Shown here: positions 15,121 through 22,923 of the stretch, in pieces
How positions within the stretch are numbered: the stretch's first letter is position 1
How the letters are laid out: each line of letters starts with the position of its first letter
Assembly (NCBI GenBank): GCA_017461225.1
Contig: JAFTYV010000021.1
Location: forward strand, 1-46,555
Source of the DNA: Candidatus Methanomethylophilaceae archaeon
Lineage (GTDB): Archaea > Thermoplasmatota > Thermoplasmata > Methanomassiliicoccales > Methanomethylophilaceae
DNA length: 46,555 nucleotides
Direction of reading: 5' to 3'
Translations under genes and position numbers: made by a program
The notes under the pieces: model-generated
The model's input: only the letters and a program-made list of their open reading frames with translations
What the model was told of the DNA's origin: nothing
Database searches by the model: none

Positions 15121-16479
15121 ATGATCACTGTAATGAAGTTCGGCGGGACCAGCGTCGGTTCCGCCGAGGCCCTCACCAGGGTCGCGAACATCGTTGCGAA
15201 CACGGAGGGCGAGAAGGTCGTCGTCGTGTCCGCTATGTCTGGAATAACCAACTACCTCGTCGGATTGGCGGAGAACCCCGTCACCGACATCGACGGCGTG
15301 GTCGAGCAGTTCGCCAACAAGCACCTCATCGAGGCCGGACAGCTCTTCGAGGGCGAGGCCATGGATGAGTTCAGGGCCGAGTTCGACGAGAGGCTCGTGG
15401 CCTTCAGGGAGGCCGTCCTCTCCGACAGGGAGGATCCCCTCTACAAGGACAACGTCACCTCCCAGGGCGAGCGCTTCTCGTCGCTCATGCTCGCCCACGT
15501 CCTCAGGGGCATGGGGTACAGGTCGGAGGCGATCACCTCCGAGGCGGCGGGCATATGCGCCGAGGGACACCCCCAGGCCGGTTCCGCCGACCTCGTGAAG
15601 ACCGCGTCCGGGATGACCATGAGGGTGAAGCCCCTCCTCGCCATGGGATGCATACCCATCGTCACCGGATTCTACGGTGCCAACCACGAGGGGAAGCCCC
15701 TCACGTTCGGAAGGGGCGGTTCGGACTACTCCGCGGCTGTCGTGGCCAACGCCATCGACGCCGACGTGCTGGAGATCTGGACCGATGTCGACGGTTTCAT
15801 GTCCGCCGACCCCAGGATGGTCAAGGGCGCCATCAAGATCGACGAGATGAACTTCGGGGAGGCGGCGGAGCTGGCCTACTTCGGTGCCAAGGTCCTGCAC
15901 CCCAGGACCATCGAGCCCGTCAGGCTCAAGCACATCCCCCTGAAGGTCAGGAACTCCTTCAGACCTGAGGAGCCCGGAACGCTGATCCACCACCTCAGGA
16001 GGTCCAAGAACGAGCTCCTCAGGAGCGTCGCGGCCAAGACCGACCTGTCCATCATCACGATCTCCTCCGCGGAGATCGCGTACAGGCCCGCGATGGTCGC
16101 CAGGATCATCAACGCGATCGCGGAGATCGACGTCATCATCTACTCCATCTCCACGTCCCTCAGCACCGTGGCGTTCCTCGTCCACAACAACGACGTCAAG
16201 CTCACCCTGAGGCAGCTCAACGGCCTCAACGGCGGCGACATCGAGAGGATCGACGTGAAGAACGACGTCGCGCTCATATGCGCCGTCGGGGACGACCTCC
16301 TCGACAAGTGCGGCGTGTCCGGCGACATATTCTCCGCCGTGAAGGACGCGGGCGCCAATGTGGAGATGATCTCCGAGGGCGCCTCGGACGTGTCCCTCAA
16401 CTTCGTGGTCCCCATGAGCAAGGTCGTGGACGTCGTCAGGATACTCCACGACAAGTACATCGGGAGCGGGGCCCAGTGA
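15121..16479 (+). CDS. lysC: Aspartate kinase
   Basis: 452 residues. The N-terminal amino-acid kinase domain starts with KFGGTSVGS and contains FGRGGSDYSA near residue 200 and the EIWTDVDGFMSADPR loop. Two ACT domains (about 315-380 and 385-450) provide feedback control. It phosphorylates aspartate in the first step of the aspartate family pathway. A GGAGATCC ribosome-binding site lies 6 bp upstream of the ATG. No homoserine dehydrogenase domain is fused. The lysA start overlaps its stop codon (TGATG), so lysine is the likely feedback effector, though threonine cannot be excluded. Confidence 0.95.
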   Translation: MITVMKFGGTSVGSAEALTRVANIVANTEGEKVVVVSAMSGITNYLVGLAENPVTDIDGVVEQFANKHLIEAGQLFEGEAMDEFRAEFDERLVAFREAVLSDREDPLYKDNVTSQGERFSSLMLAHVLRGMGYRSEAITSEAAGICAEGHPQAGSADLVKTASGMTMRVKPLLAMGCIPIVTGFYGANHEGKPLTFGRGGSDYSAAVVANAIDADVLEIWTDVDGFMSADPRMVKGAIKIDEMNFGEAAELAYFGAKVLHPRTIEPVRLKHIPLKVRNSFRPEEPGTLIHHLRRSKNELLRSVAAKTDLSIITISSAEIAYRPAMVARIINAIAEIDVIIYSISTSLSTVAFLVHNNDVKLTLRQLNGLNGGDIERIDVKNDVALICAVGDDLLDKCGVSGDIFSAVKDAGANVEMISEGASDVSLNFVVPMSKVVDVVRILHDKYIGSGAQ

Positions 16480-17732
16480 TGAGGGACTTCGAGAACAGGG
16501 GCGGGACGATGTACATAGGCGGCGCATCCGCCGTGGACATCGCCAACGAGTTCGGCACACCCGTGTACGTCATCGATGAGGCCAGGGTCAGGGAGAACTA
16601 CAGGAACGTGTACAACGCGTTCTCCAGGTTCATGGACACCAGGATCCACTACGCCTGCAAGGCCAACACCAACCTCGCCCTCCTCAGGATCCTCGAGCAG
16701 GAGGGTTCCGGCATCGACGCCGTCTCCATCGGCGAGGTCAGGACCTGCCTGAGGGCCGGGTTCACCCCGGACAGGATCATGTACACCGGTGTCAACGTCA
16801 GCGACCGCGAGCTCAGGGAGGTCGCGGAGCTGGGCGTCATGATCAACCTCGACTCGGGGTCCGAGATGGAGCGCCTCGCCAGGATCGCCCCCGGACACCC
16901 CGTGTCGTTCCGCATCACCCCCGGCGTCGGCTCCGGCCACAGCGACAAGGTCATCACCGGATCCAAGGGGTCCAAGTTCGGGATACCCCTCGACAGGGTC
17001 GTGGAGACCTACGCACGTGCACGCGACCTCGGCTTCGACATAAGGGGCATCCATGCCCACATCGGATCCGGCGGACAGACCGTGGAGCCCTTCATGGACA
17101 TGATGGAGGTCCTCATCGACCTGGTCAACCGCATAAGGGACATCGGGATCGAGCTGGAGTTCATCGACATGGGCGGCGGCATCGGCGTCCCCTACAGGCC
17201 CCAGGAGCAGGAGATGGAGGTCGAGGAACTCGCGATGAACCTCACCGACATGATCATGGAGGAGACGGACATCCGCACCATCGTCCTCGAACCGGGCAGG
17301 TACATAGTCTGCGACGCGGTCGTCCTGCTCACCGGCGTGAACGACGTGAAGGATGCCGGCACCAAGAGGTACGTCGGCTGCGACGCGGGGTTCAACACCC
17401 TCATCAGGCCGGCGATGTACGACTCCTACCACCACGTGGCCCTCGCCAACAAGTTCGGCAAGGCCTGCACCGCCAAGTACGACGTCGTCGGGCCCATATG
17501 CGAGTCGGGCGACTACCTCGCGCACGACCGCGTACTGCCGGACCCCGAGGAGGGGGACATCGTCGCCGTGTACAACGCCGGGGCGTACGGGTTCTCCATG
17601 TCCAGCAACTACAACTCCAGGCCCCTCTGCAGGGAGGTCCTCGTGAACGAGGGCAAGGCGGAACTGGTCCGCGAGGCGGAGGAGATCGAGGAGCTGTGGA
17701 GACACCAGATCATCCCCGAGAGACTCGCGTGA
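16479..17732 (+). CDS. lysA: Diaminopimelate decarboxylase
   Basis: 417 residues, a fold III PLP enzyme that makes lysine from meso-diaminopimelate. The PLP lysine is in YACKANTN near residue 57. Phosphate and substrate contacts are HIGSGGQ, MGGGIGVPY and EPGRYIV, and the active-site cysteine is in GPICESGDYLA. The C-terminal YNAGAYGFSMSSNYN is typical. The start ATG overlaps the aspartokinase stop codon. The frame is open further upstream inside lysC, but homology begins near this ATG. Confidence 0.95.
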   Translation: MRDFENRGGTMYIGGASAVDIANEFGTPVYVIDEARVRENYRNVYNAFSRFMDTRIHYACKANTNLALLRILEQEGSGIDAVSIGEVRTCLRAGFTPDRIMYTGVNVSDRELREVAELGVMINLDSGSEMERLARIAPGHPVSFRITPGVGSGHSDKVITGSKGSKFGIPLDRVVETYARARDLGFDIRGIHAHIGSGGQTVEPFMDMMEVLIDLVNRIRDIGIELEFIDMGGGIGVPYRPQEQEMEVEELAMNLTDMIMEETDIRTIVLEPGRYIVCDAVVLLTGVNDVKDAGTKRYVGCDAGFNTLIRPAMYDSYHHVALANKFGKACTAKYDVVGPICESGDYLAHDRVLPDPEEGDIVAVYNAGAYGFSMSSNYNSRPLCREVLVNEGKAELVREAEEIEELWRHQIIPERLA

Positions 17733-17748
17733 CGGTGGCGTGGGACAC

Positions 17749-18912
17749 ATGACAGGTTACGAGCAGGCGGACAGGCTGAGGCGGATCCCGCCGTACCTCT
17801 ACGCCAGGCTGGCGCCTATGTTCGCCGAGAGGAGGGCGAGGGGCTGGGACATGATCGATTTCGGCATCGGGGACCCCGACCTCTGCACCCCGCCGTGCAT
17901 CGTGGAGGAGATGTGCAGACAGGCCGCGGTCGGCGAGAACCAGAAGTACTCCACATCCGCGGGCGAGAGGGACCTGCGCATCGCGGTGGCGGACTGGTAC
18001 CGGAGGAGGTTCGGCGTCGACGTCGACCCGGACACCCAGGTGTGCATCACGATCGGGTCCAAGGAGGCCGTCTTCAACATCGCGCAGGCGTTCGTCGACC
18101 CCGGTGAGACGATCATCGCACCGTCCCCCGGATACCCCGTCTACTCGGGGGCGGCCGCCGCGTTCACCGGGGCCGAATGCGTCAGGGTCCCCCTCAGACC
18201 CGAGAGGGACTGGCTACTCGACGTGGACGAGTGCCCGCAGGGCGCCAGGATGCTCTACCTGAACTACCCCAACAACCCCACGGGTGCGACATGCGACGCG
18301 GGGTACCTCCGGAGGGTCCAGGACTGGTGCAGGGATAACGGCACCATCATGTGCTACGACAACGCCTACTCCGAGATGTGCTACGACGGGTACCGGGCGC
18401 CGTCCGCCCTCGAGGCGGGACCGGACTGCATAGAGTTCGGCTCCTTCTCCAAGACGTTCAACATGACGGGTTACAGGCTCGGCTACGCCGTCGGGCACCC
18501 GGACCTCGTCGCCGGACTCAGGAAGTGCAAGGGCCAGACCGATTCGGGCGCACCCATCTTCGTGCAGAAGGCGGGGATCGCGGCCCTCGGGATGTACGGG
18601 GAGGACGGCAGGCCCCCGCAGGCCATCGTGGACAACATGGGGGTCTACTCCGAGAGGAGGAGGGTCCTCGTCGAGGGGCTCAGGGAGCTCGGGTTCGATG
18701 TCAGGATGCCGAAGGGGACGTTCTACGTCTGGTTCGACTGCGGGATGTCCTCCTTCGAGTTCACGGAGAGGATGGCGGACCTCGGCGTCATAGTGACACC
18801 GGGATCCGGGTTCGGCGACAGTGCCGAGGGTTACATCAGGATGACCGTCACGGAACCCGTGGAGCGCATCAGGACCGCCCTGGAGAGGATGGGGCGCGGA
18901 AGCTACGAGTGA
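17749..18912 (+). CDS. dapL: LL-diaminopimelate aminotransferase (DapL-type)
   Basis: About 387 residues, a class I/II PLP aminotransferase. Motifs are the N-terminal DFGIGDPDL, the substrate-binding YPNNPTGA, and the Schiff-base Lys in FGSFSKTFNMTGYRLGYAVG. Position after lysA supports DapL, which converts tetrahydrodipicolinate to LL-diaminopimelate in one step and is the usual route in methanogens. Without context it could be an aspartate-type aminotransferase. GTG 17740 is also in frame. ATG 17749 is preferred because GGTGG lies 10 bp before it. Confidence 0.85.
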   Translation: MTGYEQADRLRRIPPYLYARLAPMFAERRARGWDMIDFGIGDPDLCTPPCIVEEMCRQAAVGENQKYSTSAGERDLRIAVADWYRRRFGVDVDPDTQVCITIGSKEAVFNIAQAFVDPGETIIAPSPGYPVYSGAAAAFTGAECVRVPLRPERDWLLDVDECPQGARMLYLNYPNNPTGATCDAGYLRRVQDWCRDNGTIMCYDNAYSEMCYDGYRAPSALEAGPDCIEFGSFSKTFNMTGYRLGYAVGHPDLVAGLRKCKGQTDSGAPIFVQKAGIAALGMYGEDGRPPQAIVDNMGVYSERRRVLVEGLRELGFDVRMPKGTFYVWFDCGMSSFEFTERMADLGVIVTPGSGFGDSAEGYIRMTVTEPVERIRTALERMGRGSYE

Positions 18913-18945
18913 GCGGACGGCACACCGGTCAAACTATTTCCGAAA

Positions 18946-18957
18946 CTTTTACTTACA
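18946..18957 (+). promoter_or_regulatory. TATA-like element for the YczE-type gene
   Basis: CTTTTACTTACA lies about 26 bp before the ATG at 18977, with no ribosome-binding site between them. It probably gives a leaderless mRNA separate from the lysine cluster. Confidence 0.45.
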
Positions 18958-18976
18958 CTAACGCTTCGCGACGGCC

Positions 18977-19672
18977 ATGAAGCGTGTTTTCCCGAGCGAG
19001 CTCGCACTCCTCCTCGGGATCCTGTTGACATCCGTCTCCGTGTGCATCTTCCTCGAGAGCGGATTCGGCGTGACCGTCATCGCATCCGTGCCGCTGGCGA
19101 TCCAGAACTGCATCCCGTCCATCCCCTACGGGACATGGAACATCATCTACCAGTCGGCCATCATGGTCCTCGCCGTGATCATCCTGAGACAGTTCAGGGT
19201 GAGCTACGTCGCATCCCTCGGTGTCGTGGTCCTCTTCGGGTCGCTGATCAACCTGGAGGAACCCATCGTCGCGCTGCTCCCCGACGCGTTCCCGCTCCGC
19301 GTGGGGTACTTCATCGTGTCCATGGGCATCCTGTCCCTGGGCATAGGGTTCCTCATGAGGTGCAACCTGCCCGTCCTGGCGGCGGACACGTTCCTCCGCG
19401 ACTACGTGCAGAAGTTCGGGAGACCCTTCAAGGTCGTCAAGACCGTCTTCGACATCATCTGCATAAGCACATCGCTCCTGATCTGCGCGCTGTTCATCGG
19501 CGAGCTGGCCGGGATAGGTGTGGGGACGATCATCTCCGCGCTCACGACCGGGTACATCACATCCTTCGTCCTGACCTACTACGACGCCCACTTCGAGTTC
19601 AGACCCGCATTGGCACCGGTCAGGAGGTTCATGGAGGAGTACGACCGCGCCATACCCCTGGACAGGAAGTGA
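18977..19672 (+). CDS. YczE/YitT-like integral membrane protein
   Basis: 231 residues with about five hydrophobic segments. These include LALLLGILLTSVSVCIFLES at the N-terminus, a second containing AIMVLAVIILRQF, one with IVSMGILSLGIGFLM, and a C-terminal ICISTSLLICALFIGELAGIGVGTII. The pattern of the N-terminal helix and the G-I-G-V-G-T-I-I segment resembles the YczE/YitT membrane family, whose function is unknown and possibly transport. It has its own promoter and sits alone between the lysine cluster and radA. Confidence 0.7.
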   Translation: MKRVFPSELALLLGILLTSVSVCIFLESGFGVTVIASVPLAIQNCIPSIPYGTWNIIYQSAIMVLAVIILRQFRVSYVASLGVVVLFGSLINLEEPIVALLPDAFPLRVGYFIVSMGILSLGIGFLMRCNLPVLAADTFLRDYVQKFGRPFKVVKTVFDIICISTSLLICALFIGELAGIGVGTIISALTTGYITSFVLTYYDAHFEFRPALAPVRRFMEEYDRAIPLDRK

Positions 19673-19710
19673 GCCCACTTTCGGTACTTTCGGCGACCCC
19701 CGGAATCGGG

Positions 19711-19718
19711 TTAAATAC
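19711..19718 (+). promoter_or_regulatory. TATA element of radA
   Basis: TTAAATAC, with GGG just upstream, lies about 36 bp before the radA ATG. A GGAGG ribosome-binding site follows at 19739-19743, giving a leader of roughly 10 nt. Confidence 0.5.
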
Positions 19719-19750
19719 GGTCCGTCGGATGACTGTGCGGAGGAATCCCA

Positions 19751-20692
19751 ATGGTCACAAAAACCCTAGAAGACATACCAGGAGTAGGACCAGCCATATC
19801 AGAGAAACTCCGTGAAGCAGGATATACAGAGTTGATGGCCATTGCAGTTGCTTCCCCGAAGGAACTCGCGGAACAGTGCGAGATCGGTGAGAAGAAGGCA
19901 ATGGACATCATCGAGGGTGCCAAGCTTTGTGCGGACATCGGTGGTTTCGAAACAGGAGAGGACATCCTTGAGAGACGCAAGGCCGTGACGAAGCTCACGA
20001 CCGGATCGAAGGCGTTCGACGAACTGCTCGCGGGGGGACTGGAGAGCCAGTCCATCATAGAGTTCTTCGGAGAGTTCGGCAGCTGCAAGACACAGGTGTG
20101 CTTCCAGCTGGCGGTCAACGCCACACTGCCCGAGGAGATGGGCGGACTGGATTCGGACGTCATCATCATCGACACGGAGAACACGTTCAGACCGGAGAGG
20201 ATCATCCAGATGGCCACGTACCTCGGCGTGGACCCCGAGGAGACCCTCAGGAGGATCCATGTCGCCAGGGCGTTCAACTCCCAGCACCAGGTGCTCCTGG
20301 TGGACAAGGCCATGGAGCTCGCCCAGAACACGAAGGTCAGGCTCCTCATAGTGGATTCGCTCACATCGCACTTCAGGGCGGAGTACGTCGGAAGGGGTGC
20401 ACTCGCGGAGAGGCAGCAGATCCTCAACCGCCACATGCACGACCTGCTGAACTTCGCCACGGTGAACAACGCGGTGATCGCCGTCACCAACCAGGTCGCG
20501 GCCAAACCCGATGCGTTCTTCGGGGACCCCACGAGACCCATCGGAGGACACATCGTCGGTCACACCGCCACGTTCCGCATCTACCTCAGGAAGGGGAAGG
20601 CGGGCAAGAGGATCGCGAGACTCATCGACTCCCCCAACCTGCCCGAGGGAGAGGCCGTCTTCATGGTAACCGAAGATGGTATTAAGGACTGA
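19751..20692 (+). CDS. radA: DNA repair and recombination protein RadA
   Basis: 313 residues, the archaeal RecA/Rad51 recombinase that forms filaments on single-stranded DNA for strand exchange. The N-terminal helix-hairpin-helix domain is [20 protein letters not shown], the linker ends at [11 protein letters not shown] and the Walker B is RLLIVDSL. The Walker A reads GEFGSCKT at about residues 107-114, with Cys at the position where GxxxxGK[ST] needs Gly. The remaining core, including the L2 region and [20 protein letters not shown], is well conserved, so it is not an obvious pseudogene. A terminator-like hairpin lies just past the stop codon. Confidence 0.95.
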   Translation: MVTKTLEDIPGVGPAISEKLREAGYTELMAIAVASPKELAEQCEIGEKKAMDIIEGAKLCADIGGFETGEDILERRKAVTKLTTGSKAFDELLAGGLESQSIIEFFGEFGSCKTQVCFQLAVNATLPEEMGGLDSDVIIIDTENTFRPERIIQMATYLGVDPEETLRRIHVARAFNSQHQVLLVDKAMELAQNTKVRLLIVDSLTSHFRAEYVGRGALAERQQILNRHMHDLLNFATVNNAVIAVTNQVAAKPDAFFGDPTRPIGGHIVGHTATFRIYLRKGKAGKRIARLIDSPNLPEGEAVFMVTEDGIKD

Positions 20693-20702
20693 AACTCTAA
20701 CC

Positions 20703-20728
20703 GGGGGCGTGAGCCCCCTATTCTTTTT
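20703..20728 (+). terminator. GC-rich hairpin and T-tract after radA, overlapping the next gene's start
   Basis: GGGGGC-GTGA-GCCCCC is a perfect 6-bp stem with a 4-nt loop, followed by TATTCTTTTT. It looks like an intrinsic terminator for radA. The GTG in its loop is the best start codon for the following methyltransferase gene, so the element could also control translation of that gene. Confidence 0.6.
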
Positions 20729-21698
20729 CGAACTGTCCGGCGAGTCCAAGGACATGCCGCTGGCCGAAGCCGTGAAATGCCTGGAAGCCGAGACCGACCG
20801 TTTCGACATCGTCTCAACCGGACCCGGATACCTGGTCGCGTCGTTCGACGAGAGGTTCCTCGACCCCATCGCCGACCGCATATCCCTGACCCACAGCATG
20901 GGAAGGTACCTGGGGGCGTACACGCCGGACGACATCTCCGGTCTGGAGGACGTGGTGCTCCCCGAGGGCACGTTCGCCATCCGCGCCAAGAGGTTCGAGG
21001 GGATGATGAGGGATGTGGACTCCCAGAAGCTGATACGCGACATAGGGGCCATCCTCTCACGCAACAACGACGTCAACCTGAAGGAACCCGACACCGTCGT
21101 CCGCATGCAGATGTGCGACAGGGTGCACCTGTACATCGAACAGAGGGTCACGGACACGGACCTCCTCGAGAAGAGGAAGGTCGGCGAGAGGCCGTTCTTC
21201 TCACCCATCTCCCTGCACCCCAAGTACGCCAGGGCGCTGATCAACCTGACGGGGGTCAGACGCGGGGGGACCGTGCTGGACCCGTTCTGCGGGACCGGCG
21301 GTATCGTCATAGAGGCCGCGGAGATGGGGATGAGGGCTATCGCATCCGACTTCGACGAGGAGATGGTGATCGGGTGCCAGGAGAACATGGAGTTCTACGG
21401 CCTGGAGCTGGCGGACTTCGAGGTCCTCGACATAGGGGACATAGGGGACAGGTTCTCGGAGATCGATGCCGTGTGCACCGATCCCCCATACGGAAGGTCC
21501 ACGAAGACCGGCGGCGAGGACATCGACCACATCTACATGCGTGCGGGCAAGGCCATCCCCAAGGTGCTCTCCGGGACCGGGAGGGCGGGCGTCGTCCTGC
21601 CGCACAGGGTGGATTTCGAGGACCTGGTGCTGGAGAACCTGTATCTCCAGAAGGTCCACGGCTCCCTGTCGAGGCACTACCACATCCTCAGGAGATGA
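20709..21698 (+). CDS. tRNA (guanine-10-N2)-methyltransferase (Trm-G10/Trm11 type)
   Basis: About 329 residues. The N-terminal THUMP-like region (FFFELSGES onwards) is followed by a Rossmann methyltransferase domain. The SAM loop is VLDPFCGTGGIVIEA near residue 205 and the catalytic amino-methyltransferase motif is TDPPYG. Archaeal Trm-G10 forms m2G or m2,2G at tRNA position 10. ATG 20676 is also in frame and would overlap radA by 17 bp. GTG 20709 fits the family N-terminus better but lies in a hairpin loop. A second hairpin begins right after the stop codon. Confidence 0.9.
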   Translation: MSPLFFFELSGESKDMPLAEAVKCLEAETDRFDIVSTGPGYLVASFDERFLDPIADRISLTHSMGRYLGAYTPDDISGLEDVVLPEGTFAIRAKRFEGMMRDVDSQKLIRDIGAILSRNNDVNLKEPDTVVRMQMCDRVHLYIEQRVTDTDLLEKRKVGERPFFSPISLHPKYARALINLTGVRRGGTVLDPFCGTGGIVIEAAEMGMRAIASDFDEEMVIGCQENMEFYGLELADFEVLDIGDIGDRFSEIDAVCTDPPYGRSTKTGGEDIDHIYMRAGKAIPKVLSGTGRAGVVLPHRVDFEDLVLENLYLQKVHGSLSRHYHILRR

Positions 21699-21729
21699 CC
21701 ACGGGAGAACCTCCTGTGGCCATCTTTTT
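21699..21729 (+). terminator. Terminator hairpin after the tRNA methyltransferase gene
   Basis: CCACGGGAG-AAC-CTCCTGTGG forms a 9-bp stem with one G-T pair and a 3-nt loop. It starts at the first base after the stop codon and is followed by CCATCTTTTT. The T-tract is also the first half of the next gene's TATA box. Confidence 0.65.
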
Positions 21730-21734
21730 ATATT
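21725..21734 (+). promoter_or_regulatory. TATA element of the GGGP synthase gene
   Basis: TTTTTATATT predicts a transcript start near 21756 and a leader of about 60 nt, unusually long for this window. The leader contains a perfect GCCGGT-CCGA-ACCGGC hairpin at 21791-21806, just before a GTGAT ribosome-binding-like sequence. Confidence 0.55.
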
Positions 21735-21790
21735 GAACTCACATTGGTACACCCTGTGTCGCCCAGACACTGACGGATGCGGTCTCCCGG

Positions 21791-21806
21791 GCCGGTCCGA
21801 ACCGGC
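21791..21806 (+). promoter_or_regulatory. Leader hairpin before the GGGP synthase start
   Basis: GCCGGT-CCGA-ACCGGC is a perfect 6-bp stem with a tetraloop. It ends 11 bp before the ATG and would touch the ribosome-binding region GCGTGAT. A role in translation control is possible but unproven. Confidence 0.35.
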
Positions 21807-21816
21807 GTGATACGAC

Positions 21817-22554
21817 ATGACAGTCAAGGAGTACATTCTCGATAAGATTTCCAACGGGACCATGCATCTGGCACTTCTGGACCCCGACAAACAGTCTGGA
21901 CAAGTCGCAGGGGAGATGGCGCTCAGGATGAAGGCCGCCGGTACGGATGCGATCCTCATCGGCGGATCCACAGGCGTCAACCCGCAGAACATCAGCGAGA
22001 CTGCCATCGCCATAAGGGAGATGGCCGGACTCCCCACCATCATCTTCCCCGGTGGACCCGATTCCATATCGCCCGATGTGGATGCGCTGCTCTTCATGAG
22101 CATGATGAACAGCACGGACCTTGTCAACGTCATCGGGGCACAGGTCTACGCCGCCCCCATCATCAAGAAGCTCGGAATCGAGACCATCCCCATGGGATAC
22201 CTCATCATCGAACCCGGCATGAAGGTCGGGGAGGTCGGCAAGGCGAAACTGGTCAAACGCGACGAGATCGACAAGGCGGTCGCATACGCACTCGCCTGTG
22301 AGATGTACGGGATGTCCCTGTTCTACCTGGAGGCCGGTTCCGGAGCGGACAGACCCGTCCCCGTCGAGATGATCTCCGCGGTCAAGAGGGCCATCAGCAT
22401 CCCGCTCATAGTTGGAGGCGGCATCAGGACGCCCGAGGCTGCCGAGGCCGCCAGGCTGGCCGGTGCCGACATCATAGTCACCGGCACGTTCATAGAGCAG
22501 TGCAGCGACGACGAGAAGCTCAGGGCCGTTGTCAAAGCCTCGAAGGGGTTGTGA
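21817..22554 (+). CDS. Geranylgeranylglyceryl phosphate synthase
   Basis: 245 residues. It catalyses the first committed step of archaeal ether-lipid synthesis, joining geranylgeranyl diphosphate to sn-glycerol-1-phosphate. The TIM-barrel family is recognised from HLALLDPDK near residue 20, ILIGGSTGV, IIFPGGPDSIS, YLEAGSGADRPV and the phosphate-binding GGGIRTPEAA and GADIIVTGTF. The length fits the group II archaeal enzymes. PcrB of bacteria belongs to the same superfamily but is unlikely in this archaeal context. The zinc-ribbon gene follows 3 bp later. Confidence 0.95.
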   Translation: MTVKEYILDKISNGTMHLALLDPDKQSGQVAGEMALRMKAAGTDAILIGGSTGVNPQNISETAIAIREMAGLPTIIFPGGPDSISPDVDALLFMSMMNSTDLVNVIGAQVYAAPIIKKLGIETIPMGYLIIEPGMKVGEVGKAKLVKRDEIDKAVAYALACEMYGMSLFYLEAGSGADRPVPVEMISAVKRAISIPLIVGGGIRTPEAAEAARLAGADIIVTGTFIEQCSDDEKLRAVVKASKGL

Positions 22555-22557
22555 GCC

Positions 22558-22920
22558 ATGGCATCCTACGACGACCAGCCGCTGTACAGCAAGCCCGTGT
22601 CCCCCCGTGCGCCCATGTGGATCACACCCGAGGAGAGGGCGGCGGGCATCAACCCCGATCTCAAGGTCGCGGCACGCAGATTCCTCTGCCCCACTTGCGG
22701 TCACGAGTTCAGCCTGTTCCAGTCGAGGGCGGTCGCATGCAAGGCATGCCCCAAGGCCAGTCAGAACTGCCCCAACGTCAGGTGCCCCTACTGCGACTCC
22801 GAGTTCCCCATAAGAGGGTTCATCGTCCCCGACAACAAACAGGACCAGGTCCATATCAACAACTACGCGGACAAGGTCTTCGACCACTGGCAGGACTGCT
22901 ACGGCAACAACAGGAGGTGA
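22558..22920 (+). CDS. Zinc-ribbon protein of unknown function
   Basis: 120 residues. After about 40 polar residues there is a Cys-rich module: CPTCG near 43-47, CKACPKASQNC near 61-71, and CPYCDSEFPI near 76-85. These eight or so cysteines could hold two zinc ions. I do not recognise the family. Probably an archaeal-specific nucleic-acid- or protein-binding zinc-ribbon protein. It is 3 bp after GGGP synthase and probably shares its mRNA, and it converges on the COG3044 ATPase gene. Confidence 0.75.
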   Translation: MASYDDQPLYSKPVSPRAPMWITPEERAAGINPDLKVAARRFLCPTCGHEFSLFQSRAVACKACPKASQNCPNVRCPYCDSEFPIRGFIVPDNKQDQVHINNYADKVFDHWQDCYGNNRR

Positions 22921-22923
22921 ACC

